Origin: Paulownia fortunei
Lineage: Eukaryota > Streptophyta > Magnoliopsida > Lamiales > Paulowniaceae
Direction of reading: 5' to 3'
Assembly (NCBI GenBank): GCA_019321725.1
Contig: CM033108.1
Coordinates: 10,434,060 to 10,498,059 of the forward strand
DNA: 64,000 nt
The translations under genes and the position numbers were made by a program. The notes below the pieces were generated by a model. It was given only the letters and a program-made list of their open reading frames with translations. It did no database searches and was not told the origin of the DNA. Positions 11,746-22,240 of this stretch are shown piece by piece; positions within the stretch are counted from its first letter, which is position 1, and each line of letters starts with the position of its first letter.

Positions 11746-12812
11746 GGAATAGAGGTTCTTAATAATATTTAGAACAAAAAGACAATTATTCAAAACTATT
11801 ATAGAGTCATTCTCAAAATCTAGATTAACAGTGCCTATAACCTATGCAACAACTCTTGCTCCATTCCCCATCCTTAGGACCATCTCTCCTCCATCCAACT
11901 TCCTACTTCTTATCATTATCTACAAATCATTGCAAATATATAAGCTACAATTGGTATCTAATACCCAAGAAACATCGTTAACAGATAAGTTAATCTGAAC
12001 TCTTTAGGCTTGCAAGATACTCATTGCAATTCCTCTTCTAATGTCCTGGTTTGCCACAGTAATGGCACTTGTCATTAGCTTGAGAAAGAAACTTTCTTGA
12101 CACCGCCCTTTATCTGTAACTTGTCGGGATTGGAGGAACCCTTTAGTTTTCTCTTTCCTCTCTTGGGTTTTACAGCATTTGATCCAGAAGATGATCCAAC
12201 GAGCAAAACTAGCTTGACCTTTTTCATAGTGGACTCAGTCGTCTTTAAAATATGCACAAGCTCAGGGAAACTAGTCTCCATATTGTGCATATTAAAGTTG
12301 ACAACAAAGGTGTTAAATGAGGGAGGTAGAGACTGCAGTAGAAAGTACGTATAGAGTTCGTTCTCCATAATGACTCCAATGGATGCCAGCCTTTCAGTGA
12401 GTGTTATCATCTTCAATCCATGGTCATGGACTGAAGACCCTCAATCATACGACATCTAAAAAGCTTCTTTGAGATATGATATCACGTGCCTAGTACGTTC
12501 ACCCTACAACTCTTTTAGGTGAAGGAAGATCCAATAAGTAGTATCTTGATCCTAGTTCTACCTTTTTAGCTCATTTGACATCGATGCCAACATATATCAT
12601 CGAGCCTGCAGATTGTCATCAACATGACACAGATAATCTACATAAGCTTCTAAAGTAATATCCTCTGGTGGAATCGAAGTAGGCATGGCGAGGATATATG
12701 CCAGTTTTCTCAGATTGAAGGATTATCTTAAGGTTTCTAAGTTAATCAACAAAGTTTGGTCCAGTTATTTTTTTTTTGGTTCAAGAATTGTTGCTAGTGG
12801 ATTCTTTGCCAT
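11746..12812 (-). pseudogene. Copia B gag and protease region
   Basis: Gag starts with ATG at 12812 (MAKNPLATILE). The best preserved part is 12416-12075 with LTERLASIGVIMENELY, SLPPSFNTFVVNFNMH and a basic tail. The zinc knuckle at 12067-12026 reads CHYCGKPGH-stop-KRNC: all Cys and His ligands are kept but a stop replaces the usual Trp. 12020-11746 matches the protease region of A (1795-1541). Gag and protease are non-functional. Confidence 0.75.
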
Positions 12813-14680
12813 TTTAGTAAAAAAATCTACAAAATATACATGAAGCAGAAAATGAGTAAAGTATGAGAAAAACATATTCATTTAATATAAGGTCTTTAAT
12901 ACTAAATGTCTCCCACTATTTTTGTCGAACTCCATCATCCCTAATGGAAGTCTCAAGAAATCGAATTTCCCAGTGGGCTTGAGGTCCAACAAAAATATTT
13001 CATACCCCAATTTTATGAGCCCATGAAATCTTTCTATCGGTGGTCAACTCTTTGACAATATATCACTATATAACCCTCAAGTTTGTTTTGCCTCACTTTT
13101 TCCCATACACCCCGATTTAATGAGCCCATATGGTACTAAGTATCAAACAACATCCATCAAACACTTGTTTAGATGGAGCATCAATATGTCCCATGACTCA
13201 TGGCCAACATAATAACGAGTCAATCCCACGAGCATTGCTTAGCAGAGATCATAGTTTTCCAACACAAGACCAACCCACGACTTATGGCCAGTGATCAAGT
13301 GCAGTAACATCGTCATGTCTCTACATTTGATGGTAGGCATGGAATGATAGGTCATCCCTAACTTGTCCATTTTTGTTTGAAATTGAATTATAGAAAATTC
13401 TTTACTTAATTTCGTAAACTAAGTAGGGTTAGATTTTATTCAACACCTCATCAATTAAATTACTAGATGGGTTATTTAATACTCATCATCATATGTGTGT
13501 AATTAAGAACATTAAATAAAATCTAACATGTATCCTATGCAAAAAGTGATGGGATGAATGTGACCTGTTTGAGCTAAAAATGGGTCAAGATTAATCTAAA
13601 GGTAGAAATATAAAGAACTATTCTATTACATTTCATATTGTACACATACATTCATGGGCCTTAAATCTCCTATTCTATTATATTTGTATTTAGTAACCTA
13701 TACAATCACAGGCCTTTGAGCATCAAACGTCCTCCGTTTATAAAATTAAAATACAAATCTCACTTTCTATTCTACTCTCTTTACAATAATTTAAATGTAA
13801 TACAAAAAATAGAATAAGAGGCTCGCAGATCCCAAAAACCTAAAGATAATAAAAATGTTCAATAACATTGGTCATAGGCATATGATCATCCCTAAGTAAA
13901 ATATGCAATAAACATTCATCACATGAATTTTAAAGCACATAAATTTACCAATCTTTAATTTGCATATATGAAGACTTAAGCATAATTTTTTTTTTTTATT
14001 TTTCAAGAAAAATAATTTTTTAAAAATTAAAAATCAATTTAAAATTCCAAAATCAAATTTTTTTGCAAAAACACATGACAACACGTTTCCCAACACGATG
14101 TAGCCCATCGAGATGCCAAGTACCTGACCTATGCATGCAAGGTTACTGCACCCATGAGCGTCGAGCTCTGCCTGTGCACGCAGGCACTACTACCCTGCAC
14201 GCGTAGCCTCTTAGCGTAGGGAGTGCGTACGTCAGGTGACATTCACCCCACATACGCACACAACAGATATTGCTTGCACGCATGAGCATACTGCCCCACG
14301 CGCGCAGCACCTACTGCAACTGCACATGCACATCCGGTGACCTTCACCTAATGTGTGTGCACATCACCAGGACATGTCGCCCGTTTCCAGCCACTTGTTG
14401 TCGTGCTAACCTAGGTGGGTGCTCCACCTACGAACAATGTGCATGGGAAGTGGTCCATTTGCTCGTCCAACTAGTGTTGCTCTTGCCCTTGGCAAACAGC
14501 GACAATGGTGGTTCGATAGTAGTGGTGGTGTAATCATGGTATTTCAATTTTAATAATTAAAATATTAATTTTTCATAAAATTCACACATGTTCAGCATCA
14601 TATATACAACCAATATATATATTTATCAAATAAATACTAAAGCAAATTCAAAAATAAGACATCAAAAATACAAAACCATA
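12813..14680 (-). other. Copia B leader
   Basis: A 1.9-kb leader with no convincing reading frame on the element strand. It shares with A and G the AGGCTCGCAGATCCC block (13819-13833) and the ATTGGTCATAGGCATATGAT block (about 13869). 14085-14535 is unusually GC-rich, with many CGCAC, TGCACGC and CATGCAAG words, while the sequence on both sides is strongly AT-rich. An open + strand frame there (14270-14533) is antisense to the element and resembles nothing I recognise. Confidence 0.5.
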
Positions 14681-14693
14681 TCTCTGACACCAC
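14681..14693 (-). other. Primer binding site of copia B
   Basis: The - strand reads GTGGTGTCAGAGA immediately after the LTR end. This is a one- or two-base variant of the initiator-Met-tRNA site TGGTATCAGAGC. It sets the LTR end at 14694. Confidence 0.7.
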
Positions 14694-16683
14694 TGTTGGG
14701 TTCGTTATAACTACGGTATGTCCGCAACGAAATTTAAAAATTAATTTAAAAGTAAACACATGCAACAATAATTATTGCACCACCCCAAGTTTAAAGCGAT
14801 TTTAACGATAGCGCATTTTTGATAGTTTTACAAAAGAATAAATAAACTTTTGGATTTTTATCATTGATGCACTCCAGTTGTTGTAGGGTGCATAGCAATC
14901 AATTGCTATCAATTAGTCTCGAAAAAAGGTTCAGAAGGGATCCAAATACTTTTCCTCTAAATATAGTCCACATGTTTGGACTAGAACACGGAATTAAAAA
15001 TCTCGCTAGTGATTTTTAATTCTTTTTAAATCTAGTTTTGAATAATTTGTGTGTATCAATTCTTAATCCAACTCATGGAAAACAATAATTCAATATATAG
15101 AATAATCAAAAAGGATTTTTGATTATTTTGGAAGAAGTTTTGGAAGAGGAAAGTGTTAAAGATGAAAATTATTTTTTTCCCTTAATAATAGAAAGCGGCC
15201 GAAAATTGGGATAGATACATTTCGACCATATCAAGAAAAAATAGATGGTTGAAAATTATCCCATAATTTTCATCATTTTCTTATATTTCCATGTGTTGAA
15301 ATTAGTTGTTTTGGAAGAGTCAAACTCTCCAAAAATAACCAATTCAATGAACCTATCTTCATAAAATGAAGATAGGATTTTGACAAAGTTCATTAATTAA
15401 TCCAATTAATTAAATTTACCCAAATTTTAATTAATTGAACTAATCAATTAATTACTACACTCCAATTGAACTTTCTAATCTTATTAATCCAAGTAATTTA
15501 TTCATGTAATTTACCCAATTTTTAATTAATTGAATAAAAAATTCAACCTATTGAATTAATTTAAGTCCTAAATTAATATATATTAATTAAATAAATCCAA
15601 CTAACTGGATTAATTTCTATATTAGAAATGTTCCACTCCAATCTGTATGTGACCCTTTAGGTTCACAACTAATTTAGTAGTGGGCTTATAATATTTGCAA
15701 CTTATGAATAACAATTATTCTAATTAATTAATCCAAGTAATTAATCAACTTTAAATTAACTCCTTAATTCCAAGAACCTCACTATTTATAAAAATATTTA
15801 AAAAATAATCATGGCAAACTAGTTTTAGGTGAAATAGTATGTAAATGTATTTCAGTTGCAAGTCCCATACACGTATGGTCTTTTCGACAACTAATCTCCC
15901 GAATTTATGGCATGGATTATAAGTCAAAACCCTAAATGATTCAATAATTATGATCTTGTTTCAAGTTTCAATGATTCTTAATGAATTAAAATTCATTCTG
16001 CCTTGGGCAAGGTCTTCAAATCATGAACTATGAGAACATATGAGATTTTCTTGTTAAAAAGACAAGTGTCGAATTTTATGTTGGCCATTAACCAACCTCC
16101 ATGCACACTAGTGCAATACCAAGCATACCTCTTTTGTGATTGTCAAGAAATCAGAAGATATATCAAAGTATTACAGGATGCATGCAAGGTTACCATTGTG
16201 TCTCAAGTCCAAGAACTAGTCATGTACTATCACAACACAAAAATTCTTATTTCGACAGATAATGCCTCCAACTAAGAATTTTCTGTGGGTCATGTTCGAT
16301 TTACTTGTTTTCTACTAAGCACCTACATATATGCACTTGCGTTTCTACGCTAATGCCAATGGAATACGAAATCCTCGTCTTACGAGTATGTATTGTGAGT
16401 GCGAGTCTTTACTAGGTTATTTGATGTGCCGTCTCAAAAAGACCTCAAAACTTGAAGACCAAAGCCTTAGAGGCATGTTCCATGATCACCATCATATGCG
16501 CGACCTTGTCCCATAACTAAATTTGGTGTAAGGACTTTATCGAATGCGCACAAAGAAAAAATGCAAGACATAAGATAAAGAAAGTATATTTTTATTAATA
16601 TGATTCCCAATAAAATTATCTTACAAAAAAATATAGTACAACACGTCAAATCTAATTAGGGCATTGTGCATCCTACTCTAACA
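14694..16683 (-). repeat. Copia LTR B
   Basis: A 1990-bp LTR on the - strand. It begins TGTTAGAGTAGGATGC at 16683 and ends CGAACCCAACA at 14694. Internal landmarks match LTR A and the LTRs of G: a CGGCC-type motif (about 15190), AATTAATT palindromic tract (15380-15600), GTATGTGACCC block (about 15640) and the TCAAAAAGACC region (about 16435). Confidence 0.85.
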
Positions 16684-17897
16684 TTAGAAATAAAGAGTTT
16701 AAATTCTCTAGCAAGGGTTTACAATTATGGGTTTGCTCGAATTGTGGATACCATTGGAAGGGCTAGGCTTGGATCTCTTAGTGAACCCTTTTTAGGAGCT
16801 TGCGAAATAGTTCGTGAGGAATTTGAATTTCCTCATACCTTTCATCAAATGGAGTGCTTGAAAGGTATAATCCTAAAATTAAGTCGTTTAAATTATATAA
16901 AGCGAACAATCAAAAATGCAAATTGAAAATCGAAGGATATGTTGTTTTATACGTATGATGCATATTTTTTTATTTCAATTATTGAAAAGTTTAAATTTCC
17001 ACTATGTTTGTTATCCCATGATTTTGCGAAGCCAACACGCAATGCCTAGTGGGCACTGGCGCCGGTGAGCTAGAGGGGTTAGCTTTGTGATGCCAATTAT
17101 GTTGCTGTGTGATAGGAGTTTTGGAGTCATAGCCCTAATCGAGCTGGTGCCTAATGCTCAAGGATGTCTCCCTCATTCTATCTAATCGTGTAATTATTAT
17201 GCGATGATTTTATTTTAATTGTTAAAATATGAAAAAAGATCAAAATGGAATAAATTGCAACAAGAATTGATTTCTTGAGTTCAAGATTTTAAGTTTTGCA
17301 TTCAAGAATTTGATTCTTAAATACAAGACTTCAAGATTTGTGAAATCTTAAAACTTTTAATTCCAGAACTTCATGATTTGTGGAATCTTGGAATTTTTGA
17401 ATTTATAGTAATAGTAAAATCTAGGAAGTTGATTTGTTGATCAAGAAAAATAATTTCTTGATTAAGTTTTTAAAATTTTCTTAATATGATCAAGAAATCA
17501 AGAGTTTTTGATGTTGATCAAGAAAAAAGGCAAAAATTCTAAACTTAAGCTTGTTTTGTTTTGACGTGCAAACGTTGCATGAAAATTGGATTTTTTAAAA
17601 ATATAATTAAAAGTTAATTTTATGAAAATTTGGTTTTTTTCTTGAAAAATCAAGAATTTTGATCCAAATTTTGAAAAAAAATTGCACGTAACATAATCGA
17701 TAAATTTACATACTTTTATTATTATATAATAATTTATGTTTAGCAAGTTGGATGGATAATCATAGAACCTAGGCAAATGAGATTGTTTTAATTTTATGCA
17801 CGTAATGGTTATTTTGGGTTTTAATTAAAAATAAGGTCTGTGAATCTCGTTTTTTTCTATTTTTATTTTGAAAATATTTCTATCTCTTCCTATGTAC
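16684..17897 (-). other. Unassigned; probable remnant of copia C leader
   Basis: No gene is supported. It lies between the outer end of LTR B and the inner end of LTR C, where a - strand leader of element C would be. A faint match to the leader block AGGCTCGCAG appears near 17832-17852. A short GC-richer patch at 17030-17180 sits where leaders A, B and G also have one. The open + frame at 16666-16926 resembles nothing I know. The simplest reading is that B inserted into, or was joined to, the decayed leader of C. Confidence 0.35.
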
Positions 17898-19316
17898 CTA
17901 TTTGGTTCACTTATCCGTGGGGTGTGCGTAGCAAAAATTTTAAAATTAATTTTAAACATAATATCATGCCATATCAAATACGACATCACCCCTAGTTCTA
18001 AGTGATTATAGAATTTTGCACTTTTTAATTGCCTAAACTAAACACGTAAAGGATTTTCGAATTTATATCTTTTGAGCATTTTGACTGTAGAAGGAATCTA
18101 AGCAATCGATTCCTAGCCCTCATACAAATATTGATTTACCAGAATCCAATTGTCTCCCCTCTAACGAAATCCACACTTTGGGTAAAAATGCAAAATTGAA
18201 CCCCGCTAGCGATTTTAACTCCTTTACTAATCTAGTATATCGGAGTGATTTAACTGAATGTTAATTTTAAAAAAAAAAGGTGGTAATAAGAATTGAATAC
18301 TTTAATTCAATCAAAAGATAAAACTCGTTAAATGAAGGAAGAAAGATGGAATATGGATTTTTCAGAGAAACTTTTTCTCTCTTATTTAGCCGAAAATCCA
18401 AATGTCTTACTAAAATTTTCGGCCCTCCCTTTTATTCTCTAGGGTTGGCCGAAAGTTGCATGCTATCATGCTATAATTTTCAACCCTCTCCCCTAGTGTG
18501 TTGGATGATTTTGGTTGATCTCATAATCTTCCAAAAATCCTCCAACTCTATCTACAAGGGTATCATATATCCTCTTTTATCTTCCAAAGATACTATAGAT
18601 ATTATCGAATCAAATTAGATAATTTCAAGAATAAGAATATCTTATTCTCTTATCATCTCATGTTCTTCCAAATTCTAGAGGGCCTCTCCTAATGGGTCAC
18701 TTTGATTTAGGTTTGGACTTTTAATTGAATTCAATAATTAATTCAATTAATTGATTAGGCCTAAATTCAATTAATTGATTTTAATCAATTAATTTAGTTC
18801 CATCAAGCTTACCTAACCATATTACGGTCAATTAAATAATCTAATTATTTAATTGAATAAATTAATTTAATAGATAAATCAATTAATTGGTCTAATCAAT
18901 TAATTATTTCACTCCAATTAGACTCCCTAATCTTATTAAGTCCAACTACAAAATCTAATTATTTAACTGAATAATTAATTCAACTCATTGAATTAAATTA
19001 AGCTCCAATTAATTAATCTCTATTAATTAATTGGATCCAACTCATTGGGTCAATTTCTAGATTAGAAGTGTTCCATCTCAAATTGTGTGTGACCATTTAG
19101 GTTCACAACTAAACTAATAATGGACTTTTAATATTTGCAACTTATGAATAATAATTATTTCGATTAATTAATCTAATTAATTGATCCATTTGCAATTAAC
19201 TCTTTAATTTCAAAAACCTCACAAGTTATGGAAAACACCTAACAAGTGTATCATGATACTTAGTCTTAGGTTCAATAGCGATCGAACCTATTTCAGTTAT
19301 GAGTACTATATTCATA
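17898..19316 (-). repeat. Diverged copia LTR C, cut by the gap
   Basis: On the - strand the inner end reads GTGAACCAAATA, a decayed form of GTGAACCCAACA. The sequence then follows LTR B block by block: a run like AAAATTAATTTTAAACA, an ACCCC block, AATTGAACCCCGCTAGCGAT at about 18193, GCCGAAAAT at about 18390, the AATTAATT tract at 18720-19040 and GTGTGTGACC at about 19083. The last roughly 600 bp of the outer part are missing because the assembly gap starts at 19317. Confidence 0.75.
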
Positions 19317-19416
19317 NNNNNNNNNNNNNNNNNNNNNNNNNNNNNNNNNNNNNNNNNNNNNNNNNNNNNNNNNNNNNNNNNNNNNNNNNNNNNNNNNNNN
19401 NNNNNNNNNNNNNNNN
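19317..19416. other. Assembly gap, 100 N
   Basis: Exactly 100 undetermined bases, the conventional placeholder for a gap of unknown size. A copia LTR breaks off on the left and an Athila-like LTR on the right, so true linkage and distance across it are uncertain. Confidence 0.95.
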
Positions 19417-20088
19417 TTTTTTTACATATTGTTCTCTATGTAATGAGCTGGTTTTAGAAAAGTGATTAATATAAAATCTATTATTTTCTATTAGCTTCAT
19501 TTTTCAACTTGAATCACCTAGTTCCAACCATTAGGGAGAAAGTTATGCTTGATTTAAGAAAATGCGTCAGCGTAAATAGATCTTTTCCAATACACACTCC
19601 TGGACAAATTTTTTATGATCAAGGTAAAATTGGGCTGAGCTTTCGACAACAAAGTTGTAGTTCTATCTCTTGGCCTTCAAATAAAGTAAGATTCAGGTCC
19701 ATAACGCTTTTGAACATGGAGTTATGCCCAAAATACAAAAACTGCACAAGTCCGAAAACATGTTTATTTTGAATTTAATGCAAGCCCGAAGATCACTTGC
19801 AAAGTTCAAGTGATTTTTTGCTTATATTTTGATCTACACAAGATGAACTTAGGCAAAAATTACCATTTTCTTCTAATTGTGATGCTTCTTTGATCAAATG
19901 AAATATTATCTCCCAACTTGCTCACGAAACGTGTTATCTTCTTCGATTTTATTTTGGCTCTTTTTGATCTATTTTTATTCATTGATTCCCTAACACATAA
20001 CATTAATAAAACTACAATATTAATAAGAATAAATCAAGGAAAGTATGAAGGATTTGATACAAAAATGTGTTAAAATATGCACTTATCA
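19417..20088 (-). repeat. 3' LTR of the Athila-like element (partial)
   Basis: Starts TGATAAGTGCATATTTTAAC at 20088, next to the polypurine tract, and runs down to the gap. It aligns with the 5' LTR in two pieces: 37411-37030 and then 27476-27187, the two sides of the Tekay insertion. The match across that point shows what the target looked like before insertion. About 1.1 kb of the LTR is missing at the gap. Confidence 0.8.
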
Positions 20089-20106
20089 AATTCTCCCACA
20101 CTTAAC
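20089..20106 (-). other. Polypurine tract of the Athila-like element
   Basis: The - strand reads GTTAAGTGTGGGAGAATT directly before the LTR start at 20088. It is preceded by a TTGAGGACGAGCAATA block, the arrangement typical of Athila/TAT elements. It primes second-strand DNA synthesis. Confidence 0.75.
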
Positions 20107-21414
20107 TATTGCTCGTCCTCAAGTAAGCCTAAAACAAACCTAAACTAATCCACTTTTGTAGAAAATCACGAATGCATTTAGCATATGCAACAAATTTTTA
20201 AACCTCTAGGTAGCCTATAGAGGAGGAGTTATAGTCTCATGAGGGTTTCTAGTGGTGATACCCATAAACACCTATGATAATTAACTTCCAACCATTATTC
20301 TTAGGAAACAACAAAGTAATATGAAAATAAAAGCAAACAAGTGTTGAATCTAACTCTTAGTCATTCAAAAGTTAGTACATTTCCACAACAAGCATACTCA
20401 ATTATGTGCGTGAATAGTTAATTCCAGCAGTGATGAAACTATGCACGCTTAAAATAAGTGAGATCCTATACAAAGTCACAAAAACTATCACCCAACCTCT
20501 AATGGAAGAGTTAAACATCATAGACTCTTTTTTAGTACAAATCTCTACTAGACCGAAGACACCATACAAAATTAAAAGGTCTTCAACAAAAGTTATAATG
20601 GGGCCAAAGGGTAGTGATATGGCTACGAAATAAAAGGATAGGATGCAACAAAGGTTCTAAAAAGTTCATGGGATTAGAGACATAAAGTTTATACATGTAG
20701 AATTCTCATACTCCACGAATTTCAACACAAGGACCTATTGTTACTGAATTAGACCCCTCATCATCATTTTTATTGATTTTACAACATTTCATTTTTAGTT
20801 GCAATTGATAATATTTTTAACTCTTTACAAATTTTTTTCTTTGTGATGTAAAACTTCCCCACACTTTTTTCTATTCTAAATCAATTTCTTTTGCAAGCTC
20901 ACCTTATTAATGAAATGTCTCTTAAACTCCAAAAAAATTTTAAAATAAGGGTAGGATAATAGTGTATTTAGGATAGGTAAGAAGATATGGTTACCACAAA
21001 AAAAGGCTAATTTATTGAAAGGGTCAAAGTAGCTTACTATGAAGATGTTCTCTTGGAACATCACATAGGGAACAAGCCGATTTCGCCATAGTGATAGAAA
21101 AAATAGGGTTACCTCTAAAGAGTGTTAAAGTTACCCTTTACTCTACCACTATTTTTAATAGTTTCAACAGACCCAAAAGAAAACACAGTTGGAAAAAAAA
21201 TTCTTTTTAAAAAAAAACAAGAAGAACACACATTGAAGACTCAAGACATGATATCAACTATCCCCTTTCCCAACCTAATCGACATTGTCCACAATATCAA
21301 AAATAGATAGGAAAGTAGAGTTTAGAATATATTACCTGAAATGTGACTTATTAGAAAATAAAGCTGAAACAACATAATATATACACTATTAGTTGGAACC
21401 AATAAGGATAAATT
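20107..21414 (-). other. 3' UTR of the Athila-like element
   Basis: No reading frame is supported. The - strand carries text typical of the long 3' untranslated regions of this group, such as GACGAGCAATAGTTAAG near the PPT and TTTTTTTGTGGTAACCA at about 21005. It connects the LOG copy to the PPT without a visible boundary. Confidence 0.5.
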
Positions 21415-22074
21415 TCACAGTCTGAGAGTCAAATTCATTTTTCATTTTTGACCATTGTCCCTATTGAACTAATCCACATGAGCCAAGATTGGATTAGGTT
21501 CTAACATATATGCTAGAAGTTGATTAATCAGTTGGTCAAGTATTAGAGCAGAAATGAGAATTCGTCTCGCATATGGTGAAATAAAACCTATTTCTATAGC
21601 CTAATCTACAAAAGATTGCAAGCCATCAAAGAAACCATTAAAATTAAAAATACCTACAGGTTTCTGGTGAATGTTGAGTTGTGCCAAAGAGACAACTTGG
21701 AATAATTCCTCTAGTGTATTAAAACTACAAGGTAGAGTAATGAATGCATATGCATCTACATTGTTCAATATGTTAGGCATTCTGTCATAAATATGTGACA
21801 CTATTAGCTCATCTCCAATAGTCATACCTATGATATTCTATATTATTAAAGGTTTTGAGATAACTCCTAAAATTTTGACTCCTCCTACACGAGCAGAAGT
21901 AGCAACACTCCTTATTAACAACAAACTGTCTCCCCCATATACTAAATGAATTTTTTTTTCTGCTAAAGTTCTACCAATGTTATTGGCTGCCCCTATAAAC
22001 TCATAATTTTTTCCTGTATTGGTTCCACAAAAGACACAAATACAGTTGAACTTGTGAGTGGAAGACCCTTCCAT
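21415..22074 (-). pseudogene. LOG-type cytokinin phosphoribohydrolase pseudogene
   Basis: The LOG family releases active cytokinin bases from cytokinin riboside monophosphates in the cytosol. On the - strand 220 codons run from ATG (22074) to TGA (21415) without an indel, the usual family length. Segments in order: KFNCICVFCGTNTGK (residues 8-22), IHLVYGGD (about 42-49), ILGVISKPLI, NVDAYAFITLP, NTLEEL, AQLNIHQKPVGIFNFNGFFDGL, GFISPYARRILIS and a C-terminal NLTLRL. Four in-frame stops interrupt it at codons 79, 158, 202 and 211. The catalytic PGGxGTxEE motif reads PCSFNTLEE and GGG reads GGD, so it is inactive. No introns interrupt it, although plant LOG genes generally have several. It lies in the element's sense direction, between pol remnant and 3' LTR. 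Confidence 0.85.
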
Positions 22075-22240
22075 TTTCTTTCTTTCTTTCTTTTTTCAAA
22101 GTGAGTTGTGTAAAAATAGAGTAAGTATGGTGCTATTTATTAAGGTGTGAACATGGAATGTATTTACTGCACGTCTTTTTATTTTGTTAGAAAGGTTGAA
22201 AATCAGGACACAAAGTGTGAAAAAAATTAACTACTACACG
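22075..22240 (-). promoter_or_regulatory. Promoter-like leader upstream of the LOG copy
   Basis: Reading towards the ATG on the - strand there is a TATA-like CCTTAATAAATAGCACC (about 22130-22146). An ACACAACTC stretch follows, then a purine-rich run of GAAA repeats (22076-22099) abutting the ATG. This looks like an ordinary plant promoter and 5' UTR, suggesting that more than coding sequence was captured. Chance in AT-rich DNA is possible. Confidence 0.35.

Larger units (their letters stand above)
10118..16683 (-). mobile_element. Ty1/copia element B, truncated in RT
   Basis: A - strand copia read from 16683 down: LTR, PBS, leader, gag, protease, integrase and the first part of RT. It is lost beyond about 10118, where the hAT remnant ends. 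The copy is longer than A but lacks most of RT, all of RNase H and the 3' LTR. Its order PR-IN-RT identifies it as copia. The join to the hAT at 10117/10118 is inside coding sequence of both elements, indicating a deletion that removed the right end of one and the 3' half of the other. Confidence 0.85.

Noticed and set aside
14270..14533. 87-codon + frame with many Cys
   Set aside because: It lies in the GC-rich patch of the copia B leader, antisense to the element, with no family resemblance; GC-rich DNA gives long chance frames.
16666..16926. 86-codon + frame next to LTR B
   Set aside because: Starts inside the LTR end, has no recognisable domain and sits in probable decayed leader.
19253..19500. 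Open frames running through the N gap
   Set aside because: They exist only because undetermined bases contain no stops.
22075..22110. Poly(A) tail evidence for LOG retroposition
   Set aside because: The purine run is upstream of the ATG; no convincing poly(A) follows the stop codon side near 21415, so the intronless state is the only retroposition evidence.
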